Shown piece after piece: positions 1 through 14,964 of a stretch of 64,000 nucleotides of DNA. Origin of the DNA: Pseudomonadales bacterium (GTDB taxonomy: Bacteria > Pseudomonadota > Gammaproteobacteria > Pseudomonadales > UBA5862); the NCBI GenBank assembly GCA_024234215.1, contig JACKOQ010000003.1:321572-385571 (forward strand). The letters run 5' to 3'. A program made the position numbers and the translations under genes. How positions within the stretch are numbered: the first letter of the stretch is position 1; every line of letters starts with the position of its first letter. Below the pieces are notes generated by a model. It worked only from the letters and a program-made list of their open reading frames with translations. It searched no databases and was not told the origin of the DNA.

Positions 1-1
1 C

Positions 2-79
2 GGCACCGTCACCGTCATGCTGATCGCCGATGGCAGGCAAGACATGCAAACCCGACTGCAACGCCGCCTGCTGGGTTGA
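2..79 (+). CDS. C-terminal end of an unidentified gene (cut by window edge)
   Basis: The frame beginning at base 2 is open for 25 codons and ends in TGA at 77-79, three bases before the ATG of the helicase gene. The readable tail is GTVTVMLIADG followed by a basic stretch. The tight spacing suggests this is an earlier member of the defence operon, but too little is visible to name it. It could also be a shadow, since there is no start and only 78 bases to judge. Confidence 0.45.
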   Translation, partial: GTVTVMLIADGRQDMQTRLQRRLLG

Positions 80-82
80 CCG

Positions 83-2877
83 ATGAACGCACCGACTTAC
101 ACCCCCGGCAGCCTGGTCCGCGCCCGCGGCCGTGACTGGGTGGTGCTGCCGACCAGCGAGCCCGAGGCCCTGCACCTGCGCCCGCTGTCGGGCTCCGAGG
201 CCGACACTGCCTGGCTGCACCTGGAACTCGAACCGGACATCCGGCCTGCACATTTCGACGCCCCTGCGGCCGACGACATCGGCAACCGCGAAACCGCCGC
301 GCTGCTGGCCGACGCGCTGACGCTATCGCTGCGCCGCGGCGCCGGGCCATTCCGCAGCTTCGGCAACGTCGGCATCGAGCCGCGCAGCTATCAGCTGGTG
401 CCGCTGCTGATGGCGCTCAAGCTCGACCCGGTGCGCCTGCTGATCGCCGACGACGTCGGCATCGGCAAGACCATCGAGGCGCTGCTGATCGCCCGCGAGC
501 TGTTCGATCGCGGCGAGATCCAGCGCTTTGCCGTGCTCTGCCCGCCGCACCTGGTCGAGCAGTGGGTCGGGGAATTGACCGAACGCTTCCACTTCCCGGC
601 GGTCGCGGTCACCGCCGCCAGCGCCGCGCGTCTGGAGCGCGGCCTGCCGGTCGGCGTGAGCCTGTTCGAGCAGCATGCCGTCACCGTGGTCAGCCTGGAC
701 TACATCAAAAGCCAGAAGCGGCGCGACGAATTCGCCCGCGCCTGCCCCGAGCTGGTGATCGTCGACGAGGCCCACACCTGCTCGTCTGCCAGCGACCGCA
801 CGCATTTGCGTTACGCGCTGCTCAAGGAGCTGGCCGCCAACCCGCACCGCCACCTGGTGCTGCTCACCGCCACCCCGCACAGTGGCGACGAGCAGGCGTT
901 CTACCGGTTGCTCGCACTGCTCAAGCCGGCCTTCGAGGCGCTCGCCACCGCCCAGGGCGAGGCGCGCGACCGGCTGCGTCAGGAGCTCGCCGCCCACTAC
1001 GTGCAGCGCCGCCGCCCGGACATCAATGCCTGGAAAGATGACGGCCTGTTCCCGCGCCGTGAGGTGGCCGAGGCCACCTACCGGCTCGGTGGTCGCTGGG
1101 AGCAGTTCTTCGAGGCCGTGCTCGACTACTGCGCCGCCGTCACCGAACGCGCGGGCGATGATGCGCGCCGCCAGCGCCTCACCTTCTGGGGCACGCTGGC
1201 GCTGATGCGCTGCGTCTCCTCGAGCCCGGCCGCGGCGGCGCAGGCGCTCGGCACCCGGCGCCTGGCGGCCGACGACGACGGCGCCGAGGATCTGGCCGCG
1301 CGCGTGTTCGACGGCAGCAGCGATGCCCTCACTGACGACGACGTCGAACCGGGCGCCGAGGATGCCGCGCTCGGCGCGCTGCTGGAACAGGCGCGCCGGC
1401 TGGAAGGCGAGCGCGACGACCCCAAGCTCGCCCGGCTGGCGCTCATTCTTGATGAGCTGTTCAAGGCCGGCCACGCGCCGGTGGTGTTCTGCCGCTACAT
1501 CGCCACTGCGCATTACCTCGGCGCGCATTTGCGCCAGCGCTTCCCCAAACACACCATCGAGGTGGTGACCGGCGAGCTGCCGGCCGAGGAGCGCCGCGCC
1601 CGCGCCGAGGCGCTCGGCGAGCATGAACAGCGGCTGCTGATCGCCACCGACTGCCTGTCCGAAGGCGTGAATCTCCAGCAGCACCTCGACGCCGTCGTGC
1701 ACTACGACCTCTCCTGGAATCCCACGCGCCACGAGCAGCGCGAAGGGCGCGTGGATCGCTTCGGCCAGCCGGCGCGGCTGGTGCGCGCGGTGCTGCTCTA
1801 TGGCGAGAACAATCCGGTGGATGGTGCGGTATTGAACGTCATCCTGCGCAAGGCCGAGGCCATCCGTCGCGAACTCGGCGTGCCCGTGCCGCTGCCGGAC
1901 GACGACCACGGCCTGACCCAGGCGCTGATGTCCGCGGTGCTGCTGCGCCGCAAGGATGGCGGCCTGCGCCAGCAGCAGGCATTCGACTTCGGCGAGCTGC
2001 CGCCGGCGCGCGATCTCGACGTCATCTGGACCGACCTGGCCGAAAAGACCCGCGCCAACCGCACGGTGTTCGCCCAGCGCGGCGTCCGGCCCGAAGAGGT
2101 GCTGCCGGAGTGGGAGCATGCGCGCAGCGCGCTCGGCGATGCCACGGCCGTGCGCCGCTTCGTCGAGCGCAGCCTCGCGCGCCTCGGAGCCGGCTCGGAA
2201 GCACGCCGCCGCGCCGGCAAGGAGATTCTGCGCGTACCGCTGCCGGCGCTGCCGCCGGCTCTGCGCGAGCGTCTGGCCGCGCAGGGGCTCGATGAGCGCA
2301 TGGACATCGACTTCGCCCCGCCAGCCGCGCCCGGCTGCGCGCCCATGCACCGCGCCCATCCGCTGGTCGCCACGCTGGCCGAACATCTGCTGGAGTTCAC
2401 GCTCGACGAGCGCACCGACGGCCCGTCCGACCCGGCGCGCCTCGGCCGCACCGGCGCCTGGATCAGCCCCGCGGTCACCCAGTTCACCACCGTGCTGCTG
2501 CTGCGCCTGCGCCACCAGCTCACGCTCGGCCGCGGCGATGGCGCCCGCACGCTGATGGTCGAAGAAGCCCTGCCGGTGGCGCTGGTCGGCCGGAACGACC
2601 CGCAGTGGCAGATCGCCCCGCCGGTGGCCGACTGGTTCGCGGCGCCGGCCGGCGCGGAACTCGCCCCCGCCGCACGCAGCCGCTTCGTAGCCGAGGCGCT
2701 GGCATCCCTCGGGCAGCAGACGGCCGCGCTGGAATCACTGGCCGCGCAGCGCGCCGAGCTGCTGCTCGCCGACCATCGCCGCGTGCGCGACGCCGCCCGT
2801 GCGCGCGGCGAGTATCAGGTGCGCGCGCTGCTGCCGGTGGACGTGATCGCCGCCTACGTGCTGCTGCCGGTGCAGAC

Positions 2878-2881
<4 letters not shown>
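83..2881 (+). CDS. SNF2/SF2-type helicase of a defence operon
   Basis: This 932-residue protein is a superfamily 2 ATPase predicted to translocate on or remodel DNA for a restriction-like defence system. The Walker A motif DDVGIGKT is at residues 123-130, DEAH at 228-231, the TATP motif III near 262-265 and the arginine-finger motif EGRVDRFGQ near 555-563. The last 350 residues form the long C-terminal extension typical of DrmD-like and BREX-associated helicases. It starts three bases after an upstream gene and its stop overlaps the next ATG in ATGA, so it is translationally coupled to the methylase. The helicase-methylase-ATPase order fits the Hma type (helicase, methylase, ATPase, as I recall from the PADLOC catalogue). 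DrmD of class 1 DISARM is a relative, but no DrmA, DrmB or DrmC gene is visible. Codon use is extremely GC-rich. Confidence 0.85.
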
Positions 2882-6804
<3,923 letters not shown>

Positions 6805-6813
6805 GAGTGCAGC

Positions 6814-8208
6814 ATGCTGACCGAACTTCGCATCCAAAACTTCAAAGCATGGCGGGATACGGGGCCAATCCGTATGGCTCCACTCACGGTGATCTTCGGT
6901 GCCAATAGCGCCGGCAAGAGCAGCCTGGGACATTTGCTGCTCGCGCTCAAGCAGACTGCACGGCTGACCGACCGCAGGCGTGCCCTGCATTTGGGCGATT
7001 TGCAGTCGGACATCGACCTCGGCACGTTTGCCGATTGTCTCTATGGACACGACCTCAGGGCCAAACTCGGGTTCACCCTGGGCTGGAAGCTGCCCGCGCC
7101 GCTGACCCTGCGCGACCCACTCGCCAAGCAAACCGCCTACACCGGTGAGACCTTGCGCCTGCAAGCCACGTTGCGTGCTGATGGGCGCGGGCTGCCAACC
7201 TTGGAGTCGTTCCGTTACGAACTGCGGCAGGGCGCGGAGCCGAGGTTGACAGTCGATCACAGGATCGATGACTCCAGAAAATCCGTCTTGGACGTTCAAC
7301 CGCTAAAGCTGGTGCATGCCCCCGGCCGCAAATGGGGCCTCGAGTTGCCAGAAAAGTTCTACCGCTTCTCGGACGTGACGCTGGCGCGCTACCAGAATGC
7401 GGATGCACTGGCCCTGCTGCCGCTGGAGGTGGAACGCCAGCTTGAAAGGGTGATCTATCTGGGGCCGCTGCGCGAACCTCCCCGGCGTACCTATCACTGG
7501 GCGGGCGACACAGTGCCCGATGTCGGGGTGCGAGGGGAATTTGCGATCGCTGCAATCCTCGCCGCCAGCGATGCCAAACGCAAACTCAATCGCGGCTACA
7601 AGCAGCGCCTCCAGCGTTTTGATGTCTTTATCGCTGCCTGGCTCAAGGATCTGGGTGTGATTAACGACTTTACCGTGCGCCCGATTGCCGAAGGACGCAA
7701 GGAATACGAGGTGGTAGTGCGCACGCGTGCGCACTCACCGGAAGTCAAGCTCACCGATGTGGGCTTTGGCGTCTCGCAGGTTTTACCCGCCCTGGTGCAA
7801 GCGTTTTATGCACCACCACAATCCACCGTCTGGATGGAACAGCCGGAAATTCACCTGCATCCGCGCGTGCAGACCGAGCTGGCAGATGCTTTCATCAGCG
7901 CCGTCCAAGCCTACGAGGATGGCAAGCCCCGCGGCGTGCAGCTCGTCATCGAAAGCCACTCGGAGCACTTTCTGCTACGCCTCCAGCGCCGCGTGGCCGA
8001 AGGCTTGCTCAAACCCGAGGAGATTGCCGTTTACTTCGTTCGCGATGGCGAAGAAGGCGCGGCGCTGGAGGAGCTCAAGCTCGACATGTTCGGCGAGATC
8101 GAAAACTGGCCGGAGGGTTTTTTCGGCGACGATCTGGGCGAAATCGCGGCACGCAGCCAGGCAGCGATCAGGCGGCGCATGGAGGGCGAAGGAGCGACGC
8201 ATGGCTGA
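6814..8208 (+). CDS. DUF3696-type SMC/ABC-like ATPase (AAA family)
   Basis: This 464-residue ATPase has Walker A GANSAGKSS at residues 29-37, an ABC-like signature GFGVSQVLP near 317-325, a Walker B/D-loop EQPEIHLHP at 342-350 and the switch motif ESHSEH at 380-385. The C-terminal WPEGFF region matches DUF3696. Such RecF/OLD-like ATPases act as sensors that gate a partner nuclease in systems such as Septu and PARIS. It begins 10 bases after the methylase stop and overlaps the PIN gene by 8 bases. By eye its GC content is lower than that of the helicase and methylase, suggesting that it joined the operon separately, together with the PIN gene. It would be the A component of a helicase-methylase-ATPase system. 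Confidence 0.85.
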   Translation: MLTELRIQNFKAWRDTGPIRMAPLTVIFGANSAGKSSLGHLLLALKQTARLTDRRRALHLGDLQSDIDLGTFADCLYGHDLRAKLGFTLGWKLPAPLTLRDPLAKQTAYTGETLRLQATLRADGRGLPTLESFRYELRQGAEPRLTVDHRIDDSRKSVLDVQPLKLVHAPGRKWGLELPEKFYRFSDVTLARYQNADALALLPLEVERQLERVIYLGPLREPPRRTYHWAGDTVPDVGVRGEFAIAAILAASDAKRKLNRGYKQRLQRFDVFIAAWLKDLGVINDFTVRPIAEGRKEYEVVVRTRAHSPEVKLTDVGFGVSQVLPALVQAFYAPPQSTVWMEQPEIHLHPRVQTELADAFISAVQAYEDGKPRGVQLVIESHSEHFLLRLQRRVAEGLLKPEEIAVYFVRDGEEGAALEELKLDMFGEIENWPEGFFGDDLGEIAARSQAAIRRRMEGEGATHG

Positions 8209-8731
8209 GGTCGTCATTGATACCAATGTGCTACGAGTGGCCAGCCGGCACCACCAAGATGTATCGTCCGAGTGCGTGGCTGCCTGCATTGAGCGACTGC
8301 AGCACATCCGAGCAAAGGACTGCGTGGTCATCGACACTGCATTCCACATATTGGGCGAATATCAAAAAGGGCTCAATGCCAACAAAGGCAAGGGTGTGGG
8401 CGAGGCTTTCCTCAAGTGGCTTTTGCAGAATCAGGCCAACCCTAAACGCGTGCAGCGCGTCGCGCTGACCGAGCTCGCAGACAACGACTATGCGGAGTTT
8501 CCCGATCCGGCGTTGGCGGCTGCGTTCGACCCGCCCGACCGCAAATTCGTCGCCGTGGCGCATGCGCACCCGAAGAAACCTCCGGTGCTGCAAGCCACCG
8601 ATAGCAAGTGGCTGCGCTGGCATGATCGGTTACAGCAACATGGTGTGCGCGTCGAGTTTCTCTGCCCGCAAGACATTTGCCGCTTTTTCAAGGCGAAGTT
8701 TCCAAATGAGGCCGTGCCGCCGCTGCCATGA
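8201..8731 (+). CDS. PIN-domain nuclease paired with the ATPase
   Basis: A 176-residue protein with the layout of a PIN-fold ribonuclease. Candidate metal-binding acids are D7 in VIDTNV (with N9), E53 in ILGEYQ, D113 in DRKFVAVA and D134 in ATDSKW. PIN nucleases usually cut RNA, often tRNA or mRNA, and are common toxins. The gene overlaps the ATPase by 8 bases (ATGGCTGA) and the RNA ligase by 4, so it is co-translated with both. No antitoxin-like gene is beside it, so the ATPase may hold it inactive until phage infection; that is inference. ATG 8201 was chosen over a longer frame running inside the ATPase gene. Composition resembles the ATPase rather than the GC-richer neighbours. Confidence 0.75.
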   Translation: MAEVVIDTNVLRVASRHHQDVSSECVAACIERLQHIRAKDCVVIDTAFHILGEYQKGLNANKGKGVGEAFLKWLLQNQANPKRVQRVALTELADNDYAEFPDPALAAAFDPPDRKFVAVAHAHPKKPPVLQATDSKWLRWHDRLQQHGVRVEFLCPQDICRFFKAKFPNEAVPPLP

Positions 8732-9420
8732 GTGAAGGATTCTTCCGCTTCCCCCACACGCCACACCTGGCCTGGCTCGGCGCGGGTGCGCCGCGCGACG
8801 ACAAGGTGCTTGCGCCCGCCGAGGTGCAGGCGTTGCTGGCCGACGAGGTGGTGGTGGAGGAAAAACTCGACGGCGCCAACCTGGGGCTGTCGCTGGCACC
8901 GGATGGCAGCTTGCGCGCCCAGAACCGCGGGCAGTATCTGTACGAGCCCCATGCCGGCCAGTTCGCCCGGCTGCCGGCCTGGCTGGCGCAGCATGAATCT
9001 GGGCTGCGCGAGGTGCTCACGCCAGAGCTGATGCTGTTCGGCGAATGGTGCGCCTTGACCCACAGCATTCCCTACACGGCGCTGCCGGACTGGTTCATCG
9101 CCTTCGACGTCTACGATCGTGCCAGCGGGCGCTTCTGGAGCCGGGCGCGGCGCAATGCACTGCTGGCGCGGATCGGCATCCCGGCGGTGCCCGAAGTTGC
9201 CCGCGGCCGGCTGACGCTGGCGACGGTGAAGCGGCTGCTCGAAGAAACGCCATCGGCCTGCGGCGCGCCGCACGTCGAAGGCTTCGTGCTGCGCCGCGAC
9301 GTCGGCGACTGGTGTGCGGCGCGGGCCAAGCTGGTGCGCGCCGATTTCGTGCAGGCGATCGACACCCACTGGCGCCGCCGCGCGCCGGCGCACAACCGGC
9401 TGGCGGCGCATCCGACATGA
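8728..9420 (+). CDS. ATP-dependent RNA ligase (Rnl2/DRB0094-like)
   Basis: This 230-residue protein shows the complete nucleotidyltransferase set of the RNA ligase family. Motif I is EKLDGAN, with K46 as the adenylated lysine. Motif III is FGEW at 104-107, IIIa is FIAFDVYD at 123-130, motif IV is EGFV at 184-187 and motif V is KLVR at 201-204. It should seal 3'-OH/5'-phosphate ends in RNA or nicked duplexes. Its length is that of a catalytic domain alone, with no C-terminal accessory domain. Start and stop both overlap neighbours by 4 bases (PIN before, HNH after). Placement directly behind a predicted ribonuclease suggests it repairs cuts made by that enzyme or by phage-triggered nucleases. 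A DNA ligase role is less likely, since no OB-fold domain is present. Confidence 0.82.
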   Translation: MSEGFFRFPHTPHLAWLGAGAPRDDKVLAPAEVQALLADEVVVEEKLDGANLGLSLAPDGSLRAQNRGQYLYEPHAGQFARLPAWLAQHESGLREVLTPELMLFGEWCALTHSIPYTALPDWFIAFDVYDRASGRFWSRARRNALLARIGIPAVPEVARGRLTLATVKRLLEETPSACGAPHVEGFVLRRDVGDWCAARAKLVRADFVQAIDTHWRRRAPAHNRLAAHPT

Positions 9421-10163
9421 CCGGCCTCTCGCCGATCCTGCTCGCCAAGCTCGCCCATGACGCCGGCTTCGTGGTGGAACTGGGCGAGACCGACGGCTGG
9501 CTGGCGTTCGCCATCCCGGGCCGTGACCTGACGCTGTGGCTGCGCGGGCAGGATGAGGCGCTCATTGCCGCGCTGTCGCGCCGCGATGTGCTGACGGAAA
9601 CCGCCATCGGCACGGCGTGGAGCGGGTCGTTGCCCGGCGCGGCGCAGGGCGCACGACGGGTGGGCTCGGCCAACGACCTGCTGACGCTGCTGCACCGGGC
9701 GCGGGTGCTGGAGCGCACCTTGCCCGATGCGCTGCTGACCGAATTCAAACAAACCACTGCCGACGTCGACACCACCGAGGCGCTGGCATGGGTGCGCCAG
9801 CGGCGCGGGCAGGCGCTGTTCCGCCAGGGACTGTTCGACTACTGGGGCGGGCGCTGCGCGCTCACCGGCCTCGACGTGCCGGAGCTGCTGCGCGCCAGTC
9901 ACGCCAAGCCGTGGAAGGACGCCAGCGACGCCGAGCGCCTGGACGTGCACAACGGCCTGCTCTTGGCCGCGCATCTGGACGTGGCCTTCGATCAGGGCTT
10001 CATCGCCTTCGACGCCGCCGGCCGCATCGAGATTTCACCCGCGCTGCCGGCCGGGGCGGTCGCGATCCTCGGTCTGAACCCGGCGCTGCGGCTCACGCGG
10101 CTGAGTGCGGCGCACGCGCCCTATCTGGCCTGGCATCGGGGTCACGTGTTTAGGGCACTGTGA
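9417..10163 (+). CDS. HNH endonuclease (HNH_2 family)
   Basis: A 248-residue protein with a C-terminal HNH nuclease domain: C147 in CALTG, S161-H162 in the RASHAKPW motif, N179-G180 and H186 in the HNGLLLAAH stretch. This is the arrangement of the HNH_2 group found in restriction endonucleases and standalone defence nucleases. The first 120 residues have no domain I recognise and may bind DNA. The gene overlaps the RNA ligase by 4 bases (ATGA). In this operon it is the best candidate for the DNA-cutting effector that the methylase protects against, since the methylase has no confirmed nuclease domain; that link is inferred. It could also be an independent type IV-like restriction enzyme. Confidence 0.82.
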   Translation: MTGLSPILLAKLAHDAGFVVELGETDGWLAFAIPGRDLTLWLRGQDEALIAALSRRDVLTETAIGTAWSGSLPGAAQGARRVGSANDLLTLLHRARVLERTLPDALLTEFKQTTADVDTTEALAWVRQRRGQALFRQGLFDYWGGRCALTGLDVPELLRASHAKPWKDASDAERLDVHNGLLLAAHLDVAFDQGFIAFDAAGRIEISPALPAGAVAILGLNPALRLTRLSAAHAPYLAWHRGHVFRAL

Positions 10164-10277
10164 CGGTGGATTCGGTATCCCACTGCGCGATCACCTCGAC
10201 GCCTTGGCGCGGGCATCGGCTGAGGCGTGCAGGGCGATGCAATCCCACAACGTACTGCCGAAGATGAGCCAAGACCC

Positions 10278-12092
<1,815 letters not shown>

Positions 12093-12160
12093 TGGGCGGG
12101 CGGTGGCGCCATGCCGGGCAGTGGAGCGATCGGCATGGCCACCCGAGGCGCAGCGCTCGA

Positions 12161-13423
12161 TCAGCCTTCCATGTTCCTGATGATGGCGTCGCCGAATTCG
12201 GAGCACCTCAGCAGCTTGGCATCGGGCATCAGCCGCTCGAAGTCGTAGGTGACGGTCTTGGCCTCGATGGCGCCCTCGACGCCCTTCAGAATCAGGTCGG
12301 CCGCTTCGCTCCAGCCGATATGGCGCAGCATCATCTCGGCCGAGAGCACCAGTGACCCCGGATTGACCTTGTCCTGGCCAGCGTACTTGGGTGCCGTGCC
12401 GTGGGTGGCCTCGAACACCGAGACGCTGCCGCCCAGGTTGGCGCCGGGGGCGATACCGATGCCGCCCACCTCGGCCGCCAGCGCGTCGGAGATGTAGTCA
12501 CCATTGAGGTTGAGGGTGGCGATGACGCTGTACTCTTCGGGCCGCATCAGAATCTGCTGCAGGAAAGCGTCGGCAATCACATCCTTGACGACGATCTGCC
12601 GTCCGGTTCTGGGATTGTTGAAGGCATGCCAGCTTCCGCCATCGAGCGGCGTGGCGCCGAACCGCTCCCGCGCCAGCTCGTAGCCCCAATCCTTGAAGGC
12701 CCCTTCGGTGTACTTCATGATGTTGCCCTTGTGCACCAGCGTGACCGACGGCAGATCGCAGTCGATCGCATACTGGATCGCCTTGCGCACCAGCCGCTTG
12801 GTGCCCTCTTCGGAGACCGGTTTGATGCCGATGCCGCAATGCTCCGAAAAGCGGATCTGGGTGACACCCATCTCTTCGCGCAGGAATCGGATCAGCTTGA
12901 TCGCCTCGGGCGAATCGGCCTTCCATTCGATGCCGGCATAGATGTCCTCGGAGTTCTCGCGGAAGATCACCATGTCGGTCTTCTGCGGTGCGATCACCGG
13001 GCTCGGCACCCCCTTGAACCAGCGCACCGGGCGGATGCAGACATAGAGGTCGAGCTCCTGACGCAGCGCCACGTTGAGCGAGCGAATGCCGCCGCCGACC
13101 GGCGTCGTCAATGGCCCCTTGATGCCGACCAGATACTCCCTGAAAGCCTCGAGGGTCTCGGCGGGCAGCCACTCGTTCGGCCCATAGACCCGGGTCGCCT
13201 TCTCACCGGCGTAGATCTCCATCCAGGCAATCGAACGGCGCGCACCATAGGCCTTGTCGACGGCGGCGTTGACCACCTTCAGCATCACCGGCGTGATGTC
13301 GACACCGGTGCCGTCACCCTCGATGTAGGTGATGATGGGGTGGTTGGGCACGTTGAGAGAGAGATCCGCATTGGCGGTGATCTTTTCACCGTCTTTGGGA
13401 ATCACCAGCTTTGTCCGTTTCAT
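12161..13423 (-). CDS. icd: Isocitrate dehydrogenase, NADP-dependent
   Basis: This 420-residue TCA-cycle enzyme converts isocitrate to 2-oxoglutarate and CO2. It aligns almost throughout with the E. coli enzyme (416 residues). The substrate loop IRSLNVALRQELDLY holds the serine phosphorylated by AceK in enterics. Also present are RENSEDIYAGIEW, the catalytic-lysine region HKGNIMKYTEGAFKDWGY and the metal-binding segment NLNGDYISDALAA. The C-terminal ATHGTAPKYAGQDKVNPGS is typical of the NADP type. The gene is divergent from rluE, a conserved gammaproteobacterial pair, with a 207-base shared upstream region. Confidence 0.98.
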   Translation of the reverse strand: MKRTKLVIPKDGEKITANADLSLNVPNHPIITYIEGDGTGVDITPVMLKVVNAAVDKAYGARRSIAWMEIYAGEKATRVYGPNEWLPAETLEAFREYLVGIKGPLTTPVGGGIRSLNVALRQELDLYVCIRPVRWFKGVPSPVIAPQKTDMVIFRENSEDIYAGIEWKADSPEAIKLIRFLREEMGVTQIRFSEHCGIGIKPVSEEGTKRLVRKAIQYAIDCDLPSVTLVHKGNIMKYTEGAFKDWGYELARERFGATPLDGGSWHAFNNPRTGRQIVVKDVIADAFLQQILMRPEEYSVIATLNLNGDYISDALAAEVGGIGIAPGANLGGSVSVFEATHGTAPKYAGQDKVNPGSLVLSAEMMLRHIGWSEAADLILKGVEGAIEAKTVTYDFERLMPDAKLLRCSEFGDAIIRNMEG

Positions 13424-13630
13424 GGTCCTGACTGCTCCAGATGCATTCCAAGGGGAGCGACTGATGGGTAGACTGCCTCACCCGCGACCCGCACCATCCA
13501 TGCAGGGCAGAACGACAGTTGCGGTTCGGTAATTCGATTTCAACCCGTCGCCGAAGATGGCCGGAGTATACCAAAGCGAAATCGCCGTTTTGGCCGTTCC
13601 GGTAATTTTTTTACCTTTTGATGACCGCGC
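13424..13630. promoter_or_regulatory. Divergent icd/rluE upstream region
   Basis: This 207-base region must hold the promoters of both icd (minus) and rluE (plus). A short hairpin, GGTAA at 13601-13605 with TTACC at 13611-13615 and a T-rich loop, lies just before the rluE start and could influence its translation. A -10-like TATACC sits near 13567. No activator site could be assigned. Confidence 0.45.
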
Positions 13631-14254
13631 ATGGCGCTGCTGATTCTGTTCAACAAACCCTATGGCGTGCTGTCGCAGTTTTCGGGCGATGGCGCCCATC
13701 CCACGCTCAAACCGTTCATCGAGCTGCCGAACGTCTATCCGGCCGGCCGGCTCGACCGTGACTCCGAGGGGCTGTTGCTGCTGACCGACGACGGCCAGTT
13801 GCAGCATCACATCGCCCACCCGCGCCACAAGCAGCAGAAGAGCTACTGGGTGCAGGTCGAAGGAGAACCGACCACCGAGGCGATCGGCACGCTGCAACAG
13901 GGGGTACTGCTGAACGATGGCATGACGTTGCCGGCACAGGTGCGGCGGATCGACGAACCCGCGCTCTGGCCACGGCAGCCGCCGATTCGCTGGCGCGCCA
14001 ACAAGCCCACCCACTGGCTCGAGATCACGATCCGCGAGGGGCGCAACCGGCAGGTGCGGCGCATGACCGCCGCAGTCGGTCTGCCGACACTGCGGCTGGT
14101 GCGCTGGCGCATCGGCGACTGGACACTCGATGGTCTGGCGCCCGGTGAGTGGCGCAGCGTTCAGATCGAGTCGCCAGCGCAGACGGCACCCCACCCCCGC
14201 CGAGTGCCGGCATCAAGACCGCAACGCGCACCAAAGAGGTCGCCCAGAGGATGA
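13631..14254 (+). CDS. rluE: 23S rRNA pseudouridine synthase RluE
   Basis: A 207-residue enzyme of the RsuA/RluB/E/F family that makes pseudouridine in 23S rRNA (position 2457 in E. coli). The catalytic motif GRLDRDSEGLLLLT is at residues 39-52 with D42 as nucleophile, and REGRNRQVRRMTAAVG is the second family signature. There is no N-terminal S4 domain, as expected for RluE. The last 25 residues form a proline/arginine-rich tail that is probably disordered. The position beside divergent icd matches E. coli. The stop is one base from the convergent moaE stop. Confidence 0.95.
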   Translation: MALLILFNKPYGVLSQFSGDGAHPTLKPFIELPNVYPAGRLDRDSEGLLLLTDDGQLQHHIAHPRHKQQKSYWVQVEGEPTTEAIGTLQQGVLLNDGMTLPAQVRRIDEPALWPRQPPIRWRANKPTHWLEITIREGRNRQVRRMTAAVGLPTLRLVRWRIGDWTLDGLAPGEWRSVQIESPAQTAPHPRRVPASRPQRAPKRSPRG

Positions 14255-14255
14255 C

Positions 14256-14711
14256 TCAGCGCTGCCAGCGTTCGCGGGCCCTCTGGTCGCTGTCGCGCGC
14301 GTCGATCCAGTGCGCGCCGCTGACGCCCTGCTCTTTCTTCCAGAAGGGTGCGGAGGTTTTGAGAAAATCCATGATGAATTCGGCCGCCGCGAAGGCGTCG
14401 TGGCGATGCGCCGTGGCCGTGGCCACCAGCACGATCTGCTCGGCCGGTGTCAGCGCCCCCACCCGATGCACCACCCGCGCGGCGAGCAGCGGCCAGCGCT
14501 GCCGCGCCTCCTCGACGATCTGCCGCAGGCTGTTTTCGGTCATCTGCGGATAGTGTTCGAGAACGAGCTGCTCGATCTGCCGCGCCTCACCCAGCTCCCG
14601 CACCAGGCCGACGAAGGCGACCACCGCCCCGGCGCCCGGGGCCTGCTGGCGCAACTGGTTCACCTCGGCTTCGAGCGAAAAATCGTGCTGCTGAACCCGC
14701 ACCTCGAACAT
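14256..14711 (-). CDS. moaE: Molybdopterin synthase catalytic subunit MoaE
   Basis: A 151-residue large subunit of molybdopterin synthase. It transfers two sulfurs from thiocarboxylated MoaD to cyclic pyranopterin monophosphate. The active-site segment FLKTSAPFWKKE holds K118 and K125, equivalent to the catalytic lysines of E. coli MoaE, and the VGLVRE loop is conserved. It is the last gene of a moaC-moaD-moaE operon on the minus strand, one base after moaD. No moaA or moaB gene lies in the window, so the first pathway step is encoded elsewhere. Confidence 0.96.
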   Translation of the reverse strand: MFEVRVQQHDFSLEAEVNQLRQQAPGAGAVVAFVGLVRELGEARQIEQLVLEHYPQMTENSLRQIVEEARQRWPLLAARVVHRVGALTPAEQIVLVATATAHRHDAFAAAEFIMDFLKTSAPFWKKEQGVSGAHWIDARDSDQRARERWQR

Positions 14712-14712
14712 C

Positions 14713-14964
14713 TCAACCCCCGGTCATCGGCGGAAAGAACGCCACTTCGTCGTCCGCCCCAATCGGCGTGTCGAAGGCGGCGATCTGCTGGTTGACTGCA
14801 ACGAGGATGCGCTCGGGGTCCAACACTTCGGCCCACAGCGGGCCGCGTGCGGCGATCAGATGGGCCATCAGCCGATCGACCCGATCGACCTGCGGCGGCG
14901 GTTGCAGCAGCTCATGGTCGAGCCCCAGGTCCTCGCGCACGCGGGCGAAGTAGCAGATCTTCAT
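14713..14964 (-). CDS. moaD: Molybdopterin synthase sulfur carrier subunit MoaD
   Basis: An 83-residue ubiquitin-like sulfur carrier ending in the required Gly-Gly (PPMTGG). That terminus is adenylated, converted to thiocarboxylate and inserted into the MoaE active site. The start is the ATG of MKICYFARV, which overlaps the moaC stop by 4 bases; a longer upstream frame is a shadow of moaC. Translational coupling to moaC and moaE keeps the complex stoichiometric. Confidence 0.95.
   Translation of the reverse strand: MKICYFARVREDLGLDHELLQPPPQVDRVDRLMAHLIAARGPLWAEVLDPERILVAVNQQIAAFDTPIGADDEVAFFPPMTGG

Noticed and set aside
323..2515. A 730-codon open frame on the minus strand, opposite the helicase gene, and many similar long antisense frames
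   Set aside because: They are shadows produced by very high GC at third positions: low-complexity Arg/Ala/Gly composition, no domain, and complete overlap with genes that carry clear motifs.
10227..10277. Extended RecQ N-terminus from GTG 10227
   Set aside because: The added 17 residues have no counterpart in RecQ proteins, and ATG 10278 gives the standard length.
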